Of a DNA stretch of 47,993 bases, positions 1 through 7,412 are shown piece after piece. A program made the position numbers and the translations under genes. Every line of letters begins with the position of its first letter. Position 1 is the stretch's first letter. Where the stretch lies: contig CADCBB010000019.1 in NCBI GenBank assembly GCA_902799555.1, positions 1-47,993 of the forward strand. The letters run 5' to 3'. The notes under the pieces are model-generated. The model was given only the letters and a program-made list of their open reading frames with translations. It was not told where the DNA came from and made no database searches. The DNA comes from an uncultured Bacteroidales bacterium (GTDB taxonomy: Bacteria; Bacteroidota; Bacteroidia; Bacteroidales; Paludibacteraceae).

Positions 1-258
1 ATCTCCTTCTTTATATCCCGGCAAGCGGTTCGGAATAGCGGCATCTTCGATAGACCAGTGGACGAGGTCTTTCGAGACTAAGATCTGCAAGCCCGGCACA
101 CTGTTAAACGACGAAGAAGTCATGAGATAGGCATCGCCTACACGGATGATATCCGGGTCGGAATAGTCGTACGGAAGGATTGGATTGACATACCCGAGCA
201 CGGCTGCTATCAGCGAATATGCCCATAGTAAAAACAATATAGTAGCGGACTTTCTCAT
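1..258 (-). CDS. GH43-family glycoside hydrolase, N-terminal part (cut by window edge)
   Basis: This is the first 86 codons of a minus-strand gene whose remainder lies left of the window. Residues 1-22 form a signal peptide (MRKSATILFLLWAYSLIAAV). Next come NPILPYDYSDPDIIRVGDAY and then YLMTSSSFNSVPGLQILVSK, followed by DLVHW. The NPIL..DYSDPD..R.GD.YY(L)M.SSSF pattern is the N-terminal blade of family 43 beta-xylosidases and arabinofuranosidases. The Asp in SDPD is the usual general-base position. The product is probably a secreted enzyme trimming xylan or arabinan side chains, which fits a SusC/SusD-bearing genome. Substrate cannot be decided from this fragment. A promoter -7 box lies 28 bp upstream of the start. 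Confidence 0.85.
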   Translation of the reverse strand, partial: MRKSATILFLLWAYSLIAAVLGYVNPILPYDYSDPDIIRVGDAYLMTSSSFNSVPGLQILVSKDLVHWSIEDAAIPNRLPGYKEGD

Positions 259-285
259 ATTTTATTATTTGCATCGTTTACGGCG

Positions 286-293
286 CAAAGGTA
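286..293 (-). promoter_or_regulatory. Bacteroidetes -7 box (TACCTTTG) for the GH43 gene
   Basis: On the minus strand the site reads TACCTTTG, matching the TAnnTTTG consensus, 28 bp ahead of the GH43 start codon. A TTG at the expected -33 distance is not present. The 54-bp gap between the SDR stop and the GH43 start makes this the natural promoter. Confidence 0.6.
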
Positions 294-312
294 CAAAAAA
301 AGGATGGGCTTT

Positions 313-1086
313 TTATACGCATGTATAGCCGCCATCTACAGGCAGTGCCACACCGGTGACGTAGGTCGAAGCATCGGAGGCGAGGAAGACGACCGCCGAG
401 TCCAGTTCGCCTTCATGACCGTAACGTTCCATCGGGATGACGGTCTTGGCATATTGCGCGAAATAATCTGACTCCAGCGTTTCTTTCGTCAGCGGCGTGA
501 TGAAATAGCCGGGACAGATGGTATTAACCGTAATACCGTATTTGCCCCATTCGGCAGCGAGCGCACGAGTGAGGTTGACCACACCGCCTTTAGCTGCATG
601 GTAGGGCGAAGCCGGAGCGATTTTATTACCCACCAAACCGTACATCGAAGCGATGTTGATCACGCGACCATAGCCGTTCGGAATCATCGATTTCTTGGCC
701 ACGGCACGCGCTACACGGAACGTACCGAAGAGATCGACTTGCATCTCGTTCTCAAACTGAGCATCGGTGATATCCTCTGCCGGAGTTACGGCGCCTGTAC
801 CGGCATTGTTGACGACAATGTCAACTCGTCCGAAAATCATCATTGCTTCATCGACCATCTCATCTACGCCATCGGTACTTGTGATGTCGCATTGGATCGG
901 CAGGACTTGTACGCCATACTCTGCTTCGATTTCGGTTTTCACTTCAATCAGTTTCTCATAACGACGGGCGATAATAACGAGGTCAGCACCTCTTGCAGCC
1001 AGGGCTTTCGCCATCTGTACGCCCAGGCCTCCACTACAGCCGGTGATCAGCGCCACACGGCCTTTCAAATCAAAAATGTCTTTCAT
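313..1086 (-). CDS. SDR-family oxidoreductase, gluconate 5-dehydrogenase-like
   Basis: A 257-aa classical short-chain dehydrogenase/reductase. It has the nucleotide-binding motif TGCSGGLG at residues 15-22, NNAG near residue 92, a catalytic Ser in NIASMYG and the YHAAK active-site Tyr/Lys pair near residue 165. PGYF and a GVALPVDGG C-terminus are also typical. The length and the start MKDIFDLKGRVALITG resemble gluconate 5-dehydrogenase and 3-oxoacyl-ACP reductase-type enzymes, which interconvert a keto group and a secondary alcohol with NAD(P)H. Its position next to a GH43 hydrolase suggests a sugar or sugar-acid substrate, but that is inference from context. Cytosolic. No clear -7 box was seen in the 104-bp gap upstream. 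Confidence 0.85.
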   Translation of the reverse strand: MKDIFDLKGRVALITGCSGGLGVQMAKALAARGADLVIIARRYEKLIEVKTEIEAEYGVQVLPIQCDITSTDGVDEMVDEAMMIFGRVDIVVNNAGTGAVTPAEDITDAQFENEMQVDLFGTFRVARAVAKKSMIPNGYGRVINIASMYGLVGNKIAPASPYHAAKGGVVNLTRALAAEWGKYGITVNTICPGYFITPLTKETLESDYFAQYAKTVIPMERYGHEGELDSAVVFLASDASTYVTGVALPVDGGYTCV

Positions 1087-1190
1087 ATAGTTTGTTGTTT
1101 TTGTTTACTTAAAGATGCCCAATATGATTAAAATAATTCTCATCCGCATACATATTCGTTTATTTAGTTTTTTTTGATTTGTCAGCATTT

Positions 1191-2453
1191 TTAGCTCGCC
1201 TTTATCGTAATGATGTCGCTCAGGTCGGTGGTATAGAGCGGACTTTTATGCTCGGTTTTATATACCGGCTGAGTCGATGTCATTTGAGAGCCGAGAAGGA
1301 TAGCGCGCTTGCCGTGACGGTCGTCGATATGATCCAGCACGCGCTGGAGGCGTTTGTCCTTGTCGCGGTCTTTCGTATCAAACATATCCGGCACCACAGC
1401 CGTTTCGGGAATAATCTTGAGCAACACCACACCTGCTTTCTTATAGAGCGCTCCCGTGCGGTAGGCACGCCGAAAAGCAGCCAAGGCATAGGAGATCAGT
1501 TCTTGTGTGTTGGAGGTAGCGACGGGCAGCGTGACCAGTTCGGAGAGATAGTGCTGCTCTATATCCGTTCGGAAGGCCGATGTGTGCGCATAGACATACA
1601 ACTGCTGTGCAACGGACTTCTGCATGCGAAGTTGACGGGCACAATGCGCGCAGAAATTGGCGATCTGTTCTTCCAAAAGTGTTTGATCGGTGATGGCGGT
1701 GGCGAACGTACGCGAGGTGGTTATGCTCTGCTTCATGGGTAGCTCTGTGATGTCGATCACGTCTTGACCACGCAGTTCCTGCCAGGTGAGCAAACCGGGT
1801 TTATTAAGCAGACCTCGGGCAAAAGAAGATGGTTTCTCGGTGAACTGCAAGGCAGTGGTGACACCAGCTGTCGTCAGTTTGGCTTTGGCTCGTCGGCCAA
1901 TCCCCCATACATCACCAATCTCGAAAGTCGAAAGCGCTTTGATGCGCTGCTCCTCGGTGCGTATCTCACATACACCGTGATAGCCCGCGTATTTCTTCGC
2001 ATACTTGGATGCTACTTTAGCGAGTGTTTTCGATGACGCAATGCCGATGGAGATGGGTATACCGACCCCTTGCCGGATGGCTTTAACGAGCTTTTCGCAG
2101 TAGGCTTTCTGTTGGTCGGCAGGCACATGATCGATATTGAAGAAGCACTCATCAATAGAGTATTGCTCAAAGCGCGATGTATGCTGACGAATGATAGACA
2201 TGACCCGATCGGAGAGGTCTCCGTACAAGGAGAAATTGGATGAGAAGCAAATGACGCCTTCTTTGTCCACAAGGCCTTGAATCTGGTATAAAGGTACGCC
2301 CATCTTGATGCCGAGTGCTTTGGCTTCGTTGGAGCGGCTGACCACACATCCGTCGTTACCGGACAGCACAACCACCGGCTTTCCCTCCAAATCCGGACGG
2401 AAAACGCGTTCGCACGAAACGAAAAAATTATTGCAATCGGCTAAGGCAAACAT
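1191..2453 (-). CDS. umuC: Y-family DNA polymerase, UmuC (Pol V catalytic subunit)
   Basis: A 420-aa error-prone translesion polymerase. The start is set at [18 protein letters not shown] because this is the conserved UmuC N-terminus and its ATG overlaps the umuD stop by one base (TGATG). An upstream in-frame ATG would add 14 residues lying inside umuD. The first catalytic Asp is in LADCNNFF (residue 6). The catalytic YSIDE motif is at residues 98-102, followed by palm and fingers, a helix-hairpin-helix-like stretch ([14 protein letters not shown]) and a C-terminal little-finger domain. With UmuD it should form Pol V and copy damaged templates during the SOS response. It is the last gene of a tight unit with umuD, an AI-2E-family gene and gpx. 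Confidence 0.95.
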   Translation of the reverse strand: MFALADCNNFFVSCERVFRPDLEGKPVVVLSGNDGCVVSRSNEAKALGIKMGVPLYQIQGLVDKEGVICFSSNFSLYGDLSDRVMSIIRQHTSRFEQYSIDECFFNIDHVPADQQKAYCEKLVKAIRQGVGIPISIGIASSKTLAKVASKYAKKYAGYHGVCEIRTEEQRIKALSTFEIGDVWGIGRRAKAKLTTAGVTTALQFTEKPSSFARGLLNKPGLLTWQELRGQDVIDITELPMKQSITTSRTFATAITDQTLLEEQIANFCAHCARQLRMQKSVAQQLYVYAHTSAFRTDIEQHYLSELVTLPVATSNTQELISYALAAFRRAYRTGALYKKAGVVLLKIIPETAVVPDMFDTKDRDKDKRLQRVLDHIDDRHGKRAILLGSQMTSTQPVYKTEHKSPLYTTDLSDIITIKAS

Positions 2454-2887
2454 CAGAGACGCGTTTTGTGAATCGCGTACGTGACAACTCCCCAAACTTG
2501 GAAATTACTTTCTGCCGTCACTTGTATCGGTTGGAAATCGGGATTGTGCGGTATGAGCCAGGCGCACTGACCTCCCTCATCCATTTTGAACTCTTTGAGC
2601 GTGTATTCGCCATCGATATAGGCAACGATAAAATCCCCGTTCTTTGGGTCGAGACTCCGGTCAACGACTACTATATCGCCATCCAGGATGCCGGCATCGC
2701 GCATCGAATCGCCTTCCACGTGGGCATAGAACGTCGTTTCCGGATGAGGTGTCATTTCCCGCGCCAGGTTGATACGCTCGCCTGCATGGTCGGCAGCCGG
2801 TGAGGGAAATCCGGCATGAATGGATTCCGCGAACTCTAAGGCAAGTGCGGCTTGCTCGGAATCCGTTATGTCTATCAGTTTACTCAT
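2453..2887 (-). CDS. umuD: UmuD, SOS mutagenesis autoprotease (S24 family)
   Basis: A 144-aa LexA/UmuD-type serine autoprotease. The cleavage site is visible as A25-G26 in [11 protein letters not shown], matching the Cys-Gly site of E. coli UmuD. The catalytic Ser is S61 in EGDSM and the Lys is K98 in EYTLKEF, essentially the E. coli spacing. RecA-stimulated self-cleavage would yield UmuD', the Pol V accessory subunit. It lies 13 bp after the AI-2E-family gene and overlaps umuC by one base, so the pair is translationally coupled. No LexA-like palindrome is evident just upstream, so SOS control would have to act at a more distant promoter or through another element. Confidence 0.95.
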   Translation of the reverse strand: MSKLIDITDSEQAALALEFAESIHAGFPSPAADHAGERINLAREMTPHPETTFYAHVEGDSMRDAGILDGDIVVVDRSLDPKNGDFIVAYIDGEYTLKEFKMDEGGQCAWLIPHNPDFQPIQVTAESNFQVWGVVTYAIHKTRL

Positions 2888-2900
2888 GTTAGAATGATTA

Positions 2901-3914
2901 TCATTTTTGTTCGGACATAAACGGTTCGTGGAGCACGTAGTGCTTGTAGCACGAGATGCCGAGGGTTGTGAGCGGTAGCGCGATGATCATTCCGATGACG
3001 CCCATCAGCGCACCCCAGAAACTGAGGCTGAGCAGGATAGCTGCCGGACCAAGACCGGTCACTTTACCCATGATCTTCGGCGTGAGATACATATCTTGGA
3101 AGGTTTGTACGACGATGAACACAATCGCCATCAGCAGCAGTGTCAGCCACACGGGTTGTCCTGTCTGCGCCGATTGTACCAGGCAGAGTAGGATACATGG
3201 CGGGATGCCAAGCGCCTGCATGTACGGTACGAGATTCAGTACGCCGACGATGAGCCCCATCACAAAACCCATCGGCATGCCGGTAAGCGTAAAACCGATA
3301 GCAAAGAGAATACCCACACAGAGCGCGACGAGTCCTTGTCCGCGGAAATAGGCATTCATGTTCACGCTCATCTCGTGCACAAGCGTGGTGATCTGTGTGT
3401 AGTATTTCTTGGGCACATAGTTCCGCCAATTGGCGCGAATAGACGGGAAAGCAAGCATCAGGAAGATGAGATACATCAGCCCGATAAAGATGACTAACAG
3501 TTCGCTGAGCCAACTCAAACCGCCGGTGATCCAGCCACCGATTTTGGGCAGGATATTCTTGATGCCGTCGCGCACCTCGGGATAGGATAGTACCGATTCC
3601 AGATTGAGGCCGTCAAGCGTGGAGTGGATCTTCTCCTGTTGCTCGGGCGTGAAGTATTTATCGGCATCGAAATGGGCGAAATACTGCTCCACGGCTACGG
3701 CTGCCGACTTGACCTCCCGACCCATCGCCGGGATGATCAGATACACGGCAAGCGATAGCAAACCGACGAACAGGATAAGCGTGATAGCGACGGACAAACC
3801 GCGGAACTTCACGCGGCATTTATGCTGTATGAAGTTCACCAGCGGGTCAAGCAGCCATGCTAAGAGAAAACTGACAAAGAACGGCAATAATACGCCGTAA
3901 AGACGAGATAACAT
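2901..3914 (-). CDS. AI-2E (PerM/YdiK) family membrane protein
   Basis: A 337-aa polytopic inner-membrane protein with about seven hydrophobic segments. Residues 5-50 form an LLPFFVSFLLAWLLDPLVNF-type start. A long soluble stretch at about 75-140 (VEQYFAHFDADKYFTPEQQE) follows, and then a C-terminal hydrophobic block with GVLNLVPY, the family hallmark. Members are called AI-2 exporters, but substrates vary and some move ions, so transport function here is a family-level inference. The gene starts 3 bp after the gpx stop. That TAA is in the same frame, so no earlier start is possible, and the protein is slightly shorter at the N-terminus than many members. It is the second gene of the gpx-perM-umuD-umuC unit. 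Confidence 0.88.
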   Translation of the reverse strand: MLSRLYGVLLPFFVSFLLAWLLDPLVNFIQHKCRVKFRGLSVAITLILFVGLLSLAVYLIIPAMGREVKSAAVAVEQYFAHFDADKYFTPEQQEKIHSTLDGLNLESVLSYPEVRDGIKNILPKIGGWITGGLSWLSELLVIFIGLMYLIFLMLAFPSIRANWRNYVPKKYYTQITTLVHEMSVNMNAYFRGQGLVALCVGILFAIGFTLTGMPMGFVMGLIVGVLNLVPYMQALGIPPCILLCLVQSAQTGQPVWLTLLLMAIVFIVVQTFQDMYLTPKIMGKVTGLGPAAILLSLSFWGALMGVIGMIIALPLTTLGISCYKHYVLHEPFMSEQK

Positions 3915-3917
3915 AAG

Positions 3918-4460
3918 TTATAGCATTGCTTCGATGTCTTGTTCAAAATCTTTCGGCTCCACTACCGGCGCATAGCGCTTGATAGTCTTGCCGTCCTTGG
4001 AGATGAGGAACTTGGTGAAGTTCCAAAGGATATCGCTCTCTTTCTCTACGCTCTTGCTGATACGCTTGAGCATGGCGTGGGCCGCTTTGGCTTTGAGACC
4101 GTTGTACTCCTCGGTCGGCGCTGCAGTCTTGAGATACTCAAAGACAGGATTGGCGTTAGCACCGTTGACATCCGATTTAGCCATGAGCGGGAAAGTCACA
4201 CCGTGGTTCAGACGGCAGAACTCTTCGATCTGCTCATCGCTACCGGGTTCTTGGTTAGCGAACTGGTCGCAGGGGAAGCCGAGGATGATGAATCCCTGGT
4301 CTTTGTATTTCTTGTACAGCGCCTCCAGACCGTCGTACTGCGGCGTGAAACCGCATTTGCTGGCGGTGTTAACGATAAGAATCACTTGACCTTTGTAGTC
4401 CGCGAGGTTCACCTCTTTGCCTCTGTTGGAGAGGGCTTTGAAATCATAAATTGTTGCCAT
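3918..4460 (-). CDS. Glutathione peroxidase family thiol peroxidase
   Basis: A 180-aa cytosolic peroxidase. The peroxidatic Cys is C36 in NTASKCGFTPQY. FPCDQFANQEPG at 62-73 carries the resolving-Cys region and conserved Gln. WNFTKFLI toward the C-terminus supplies the catalytic Trp/Asn. It is a Cys, not selenocysteine, enzyme and probably uses thioredoxin to reduce hydroperoxides, as bacterial members commonly do. It is the first gene of a unit continuing with an AI-2E-family protein and umuDC, and has its own strong promoter 30 bp upstream. The link between peroxide defence and translesion synthesis is contextual. Confidence 0.93.
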   Translation of the reverse strand: MATIYDFKALSNRGKEVNLADYKGQVILIVNTASKCGFTPQYDGLEALYKKYKDQGFIILGFPCDQFANQEPGSDEQIEEFCRLNHGVTFPLMAKSDVNGANANPVFEYLKTAAPTEEYNGLKAKAAHAMLKRISKSVEKESDILWNFTKFLISKDGKTIKRYAPVVEPKDFEQDIEAML

Positions 4461-4490
4461 AATAGTTTTTTATTTGTGTCGTTTGCGGCG

Positions 4491-4521
4491 CAAAGGTACA
4501 AAAAAAGTCTGACATATGCAA
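4491..4521 (-). promoter_or_regulatory. Extended Bacteroidetes promoter for gpx-perM-umuDC
   Basis: Minus strand: TTG (-33) at 4521-4519, a 20-nt spacer beginning CATATGTCAGAC, and TACCTTTG (-7) at 4498-4491. The spacer start matches at least seven other promoters in the window. The -7 box is 30 bp before the gpx start. Confidence 0.8.
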
Positions 4522-4540
4522 GAGGGGAGTACATTTTGGG

Positions 4541-4598
4541 CACAAAAAAAGCGCCGAAGCGCCTTTTTATTCTATCTCAACGATCCGGTTTTACGTCA
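4541..4598 (-). repeat. 58-bp terminator-bearing repeat, copy 1
   Basis: This segment, containing the hairpin AAAAAAAGCGCCGAAGCGCC plus the downstream TATCTCAACGATCCGGTTTT, recurs almost unchanged at 6734-6793. A third, partial copy at 5621-5649 keeps only the CCGGTTTTACGTCA end. Each copy lies at the 3' side of an accessory gene. Confidence 0.8.
4543..4568 (-). terminator. Intrinsic terminator after the DUF1016 gene
   Basis: On the minus strand GGCGCTTCGGCGC is followed by a run of T. It lies 45 bp beyond the stop of the 4613-5608 gene. The A run on the other side would let it work in both directions. Confidence 0.7.
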
Positions 4599-4612
4599 GC
4601 GAATGACAATGG

Positions 4613-5608
4613 TTATTCCGTTTCTATCTCACGCATTTTTGCTTGTAGGAGTTTCTTGTCCGGCAAGCAAAGTTTATATTCCGCTACCATCGTAGGTGAC
4701 AAAGAGCGACTGAGAGCATACTCAACGACTTCGTTGTCTTTATCCTTACATAGAAGAATACCTATACTCGGATTTTCATGGGGTTTCTTTACATCTCGAT
4801 CCAATGCCTCCAAATAGAAATTCAATTGTCCCAGATGTTCCGGTTTGAACGACCCCATCTTCAGTTCGAATGCCACAAGACATTGCAACTCGCGGTGGAA
4901 AAAGAGCAAATCAATACGAAAATCACTATTGCCCACTTGCAAACGATATTCTTCGTCAATAAAGATAAAATCTTTGCCGAGCTCAAGGATAAACTCCTTC
5001 ATCTGCTGCACGAGTGCTGATTTCATCGAGTTCTCCGTCTTGTATTCCTTACCTCCTATAAACTCCAACACATATTGATCATGGAAAACGTGTTCTGCTG
5101 AAGGTGCAATTTCTCTCAACAGTGGTGAGAGTTTGGGTTTCTCCAACATCGCACGCTCAAATAGCGCACTATCTATCTGGCGATTAAGATCTCGATAAGA
5201 AAGATGTTCTTTTACACAAAGTTGCAGATAAAAAAGCCTCTCTTCTTCCGATTTTGTGCGGCTTAATATAGTTAAATTATTAGACCAACTAATTTCTCTC
5301 AACAGTGTCGAGAGTTTTTCATCAGCACTACGATAGGTCTCATAAAACTGTTTCATACGCCATAGGTTCTGTGCGGAGAATCCTTTCAGTTCAGGCGCTG
5401 TGCGTGCGATATATTCTGACAACTGCTGTACGACGCTATCTCCCCATTGGGCAGATTCAATCTTATTAGACATGTATGCGCCCAACTGCCAATACAACTC
5501 GATGAGTTGAGAATTGGCTGTACGGACAATCTCCGAGCGAGCATGCTGAATCAGACGAATCACTTCATCGAATTGTTGAGTCGCAACTATGTCAGTCTGT
5601 TTTGCCAT
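4613..5608 (-). CDS. DUF1016 (YhcG-type) PDDEXK nuclease-domain protein
   Basis: A 331-aa protein. Residues 1-165 match the DUF1016 N-terminal helical domain (IELYWQLGAYMSNKI; FSAQNLWRMKQFYETY). The C-terminal half is a PDDEXK nuclease fold: FIDEEYRLQVGNSDFRIDLL gives the Asp and VAFELKMGSFKPEHLGQLNF supplies the E-x-K pair and the following Gln. Such proteins often ride on mobile or defence regions and are presumed to cut or hold nucleic acid. No natural substrate is established. It follows the polyvalent-kinase-like gene by 52 bp, and a partial copy of the terminator repeat fills that gap. It is followed by a full terminator repeat. Confidence 0.88.
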   Translation of the reverse strand: MAKQTDIVATQQFDEVIRLIQHARSEIVRTANSQLIELYWQLGAYMSNKIESAQWGDSVVQQLSEYIARTAPELKGFSAQNLWRMKQFYETYRSADEKLSTLLREISWSNNLTILSRTKSEEERLFYLQLCVKEHLSYRDLNRQIDSALFERAMLEKPKLSPLLREIAPSAEHVFHDQYVLEFIGGKEYKTENSMKSALVQQMKEFILELGKDFIFIDEEYRLQVGNSDFRIDLLFFHRELQCLVAFELKMGSFKPEHLGQLNFYLEALDRDVKKPHENPSIGILLCKDKDNEVVEYALSRSLSPTMVAEYKLCLPDKKLLQAKMREIETE

Positions 5609-5620
5609 ATATCAATAAAT

Positions 5621-5649
5621 GCCTTTTTATGTTCTCCGGTTTTACGTCA
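5621..5649 (-). repeat. Partial copy of the terminator-bearing repeat
   Basis: GCCTTTTTAT and CCGGTTTTACGTCATGGA match the 4541 and 6734 copies, but the hairpin half is missing. It fills most of the gap between the polyvalent-kinase-like gene and DUF1016. Confidence 0.6.
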
Positions 5650-5660
5650 TGGAGAGGGGA

Positions 5661-6674
5661 CTATGATTCTTTTTTTATGAACTTAACGATACAATCTATA
5701 CAAATTGGTTTGCCGGATTGCGGGTCAATGAAGACATTGGCCGGGTGCATATCTTCAAGGTGTAGACGGTCGCTAATATAGTTAACACCATTTCCATCAC
5801 CATTGTCATGGAAACCTTTCGCGCCTACCATCTCATCTATCTCCGCTTTAGTGGCGAGTCGTTGGCAATCAATAAAGGGTTGCGTTAGGATGATACGGAA
5901 TAATCCGTCTGAATCGCGCGTGAAACCGATAGTAGTCATCGGTGTTTCCGGAAACAAGGCGTTATGAAGCACTATTGCTTCCAATGCTTTGCCTAATGTC
6001 GCATAGATTGACGCACGCTCCTTAACGACAGATGTATCACCTGATTTGCCGTATACTTTTGCTTCCGCGCCCTTAGCAATCATCGGGCCATAGACGTTCG
6101 AGAATGCTTTTTCGGGATTCGTAAACCAGATACCTTTAGCACGAGCCCATTGTTCAACGCATTCCTCTTGTTTAGCGTCTATTTCCCAGTTCGCTGGGCT
6201 GCCTGTTTTGCATTTAAGAGAAAAGCGACCTGGTTCAAAGCTTTCTCGCGCGAAATCACATACGGCATACGCCCCAATGAGCGGCGAATCTGCAAGGCAG
6301 AGGCCTGCATGCTCTTGTTGATTAAATCGATCAAGATTTGTTCTTCCATTGAGTATATCGTTTATATAGTTATCAATCAATTGGAGCGTGTGCTCCGAAA
6401 ATCCGTTGTATTTAATAGAGGTGTTGATTTGTTCTTGACGTGTAGGCCATGTATCTTCTCGATGACTTAGGCGATCTTTTGAGTCCCACTCGGCTTCTCC
6501 AAAGAGCACTTCGTTCACCACCTCAATTATCTCCTCGTCTGTCCATCCAAGACCTGAACGACGGAACTCCTCCAGTAACTCTGGAGCCCAGCGTGGATCA
6601 ATCAACTCTGTCCAACCTCTGTCCTCCAGATAATTGTCGGCTACGCATATTGCTGTTGGATATTGTTCGTTCAT
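5661..6674 (-). CDS. Polyvalent protein-kinase-like domain protein
   Basis: A 337-aa cytosolic protein. The start is set at MNEQYPTAICVADNYLEDRG because an ORF extension 17 codons upstream runs through the promoter. The N-terminal 180 residues are unrecognised, acidic and helical. The C-terminal 150 residues look like a minimal kinase fold: AKVYGKSGDTSVVKE could hold the ATP-binding Lys, and LEDMHPANVFID followed by ICIDCI resembles the HxDxxxxN catalytic loop and metal-binding Asp. This arrangement recalls the polyvalent-protein kinase domains described in phage and conjugative-element proteins. Kinase activity is not proven, and the family assignment rests on motif pattern alone. Confidence 0.55.
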   Translation of the reverse strand: MNEQYPTAICVADNYLEDRGWTELIDPRWAPELLEEFRRSGLGWTDEEIIEVVNEVLFGEAEWDSKDRLSHREDTWPTRQEQINTSIKYNGFSEHTLQLIDNYINDILNGRTNLDRFNQQEHAGLCLADSPLIGAYAVCDFARESFEPGRFSLKCKTGSPANWEIDAKQEECVEQWARAKGIWFTNPEKAFSNVYGPMIAKGAEAKVYGKSGDTSVVKERASIYATLGKALEAIVLHNALFPETPMTTIGFTRDSDGLFRIILTQPFIDCQRLATKAEIDEMVGAKGFHDNGDGNGVNYISDRLHLEDMHPANVFIDPQSGKPICIDCIVKFIKKES

Positions 6675-6694
6675 GTCTTTGCAACTTTCGGCTG

Positions 6695-6725
6695 CAAAGT
6701 TACTGCTTTTTTTTGATATATGCAA
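6695..6725 (-). promoter_or_regulatory. Extended promoter for the polyvalent-kinase-like gene
   Basis: Minus strand TTG at 6725-6723, a 20-nt spacer CATATATCA-A8-GCAG shape, and TAACTTTG at 6702-6695. It is identical over 36 bp to the promoter at 7134-7164. The start codon lies 20 bp beyond the -7 box. Confidence 0.75.
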
Positions 6726-6733
6726 GGATTTTG

Positions 6734-6793
6734 CACAAAAAAAAGCGCCGAAGCGCTCTTTTTATTCTATCTCAACGATCCGGTTTTAGGTCA
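6734..6793 (-). repeat. Terminator-bearing repeat, copy 2
   Basis: Near-identical to 4541-4598, with GCGCCGAAGCGC hairpin arms, a T run and the TCTATCTCAACGATCCGG tail. It closes the decayed cassette at 6.8-7.16 kb. Confidence 0.8.
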
Positions 6794-6862
6794 TGGATGG
6801 GACGGATTTTATATTATTTTCGCTTAAAAATGCAGATTTTTTGCATTTTTTTGCTCTAAAAT

Positions 6863-6893
6863 TTGCACATGTCATTTTTTTGCAGTACTTTTG
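6863..6893 (+). promoter_or_regulatory. Plus-strand extended promoter with no recognised gene
   Basis: TTG 6863-6865, a 20-nt spacer starting CACATGTCA and ending GCAG, then TACTTTTG 6886-6893. It faces the minus-strand promoter at 7134-7164. The plus-strand reading frame after it does not look like a real protein. Confidence 0.5.
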
Positions 6894-6906
6894 CAGTCGC
6901 AAAAGC

Positions 6907-7116
6907 TTATTGAGCGGTGTGGCTCACTACCTGCGTCTGGTTGCATTCCGTTTTCACTTGTTGCAATTCAGCGGCACAGAGGTAAGGCTGAACGGAAGTC
7001 TTATGTTAAGAGCGGGGTTTAACACACACCAACTCAATTTTACGCAGCCTGCCCTCTATCTTCAATTCCACTACCGCACATTGCTCCAAATCACTATTTC
7101 TCGTGCTTAGCAGCAC
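6907..7116 (-). pseudogene. Decayed or very small reading frame of unknown origin
   Basis: A 36-codon minus-strand frame beginning with GTG at 7116 contains VVELKIEGRLRKIELVCVKP. It ends at a TAA (7008-7006) and continues open for 32 further codons to a second TAA at 6909-6907. It sits between a strong minus promoter (7134-7164) and a terminator (6734-6793), so it was probably once a gene. I do not recognise it. The in-frame stop suggests decay, but a real 36-aa peptide cannot be excluded. Confidence 0.25.
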
Positions 7117-7133
7117 TCGATTAAAAAGTGCTG

Positions 7134-7164
7134 CAAAGTTACTGCTTTTTTTTGATATATGCAA
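7134..7164 (-). promoter_or_regulatory. Extended promoter of the decayed cassette
   Basis: TAACTTTG on the minus strand (7141-7134) with TTG at 7164-7162 and a 20-nt spacer, an exact duplicate of the 6695-6725 promoter. The leader downstream, TTAATCGAGTGCTG followed by GCACGAGAAA, recurs in the leader of the toxin-antitoxin module at 12.46 kb. Confidence 0.6.
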
Positions 7165-7183
7165 GAAAAAGGAATAAAAAGTA

Positions 7184-7208
7184 CAAAAAAAGCGACATCC
7201 CGCTTTTC
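7184..7208 (-). terminator. Intrinsic terminator after the 42-aa peptide gene
   Basis: Minus strand: AAAAGCG, loop GGATGT, CGCTTTTTTT. It lies about 65 bp after the stop of the small gene at 7271. Confidence 0.7.
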
Positions 7209-7270
7209 ACAAAGAAGGATGCCTTAGAAAAGATTTTTTCATATACCTCACGCTCTGCGTGGGATGGTCT

Positions 7271-7399
7271 TTAGTCGATGTCAGTACCGCTATTAATAGT
7301 CGGAGCACCGGATCCTGTAATAATATTGAGGCTCTGCATAATGCCGTTCGAGCCAAGATTGATCATCTCCGTATTAGGAGCAATATAATTCTTTTTCAT
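7271..7399 (-). CDS. Small peptide (42 aa), Bacteroidales MKKxYxxP type
   Basis: The peptide starts MKKNYIAPNTEMINLGSNG and ends SGAPTINSGTDID. A strong Shine-Dalgarno AAGGAGG lies 8 bp before the ATG, which is unusual in this phylum and supports translation. The RBS overlaps the stop of the T9SS cargo gene upstream, so the two are probably co-transcribed. MK(K/T)xY..P peptides of 40-60 residues are common in Bacteroidales. I know of no established function. There is no signal peptide. A second member of the same look sits at 8480-8623 after the next cargo gene. Confidence 0.6.
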   Translation of the reverse strand: MKKNYIAPNTEMINLGSNGIMQSLNIITGSGAPTINSGTDID

Positions 7400-7412
7400 A
7401 GTTGTATCCTCC

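Noticed and set aside
2454-2495. 14-codon upstream start for umuC
   Set aside because: It lies wholly within umu[12 protein letters not shown] is the conserved start and overlaps the umuD stop by one base.
2888-3918. LexA box search ahead of umuD and the AI-2E-family gene
   Set aside because: No convincing palindromic operator was seen. I do not know the LexA motif of this lineage well enough to claim one.
6793-7110. Plus-strand 105-codon frame after the 6863 promoter
   Set aside because: Most of its first third precedes or overlaps the promoter, and the remainder is a composition-biased antisense of the decayed minus-strand frame.
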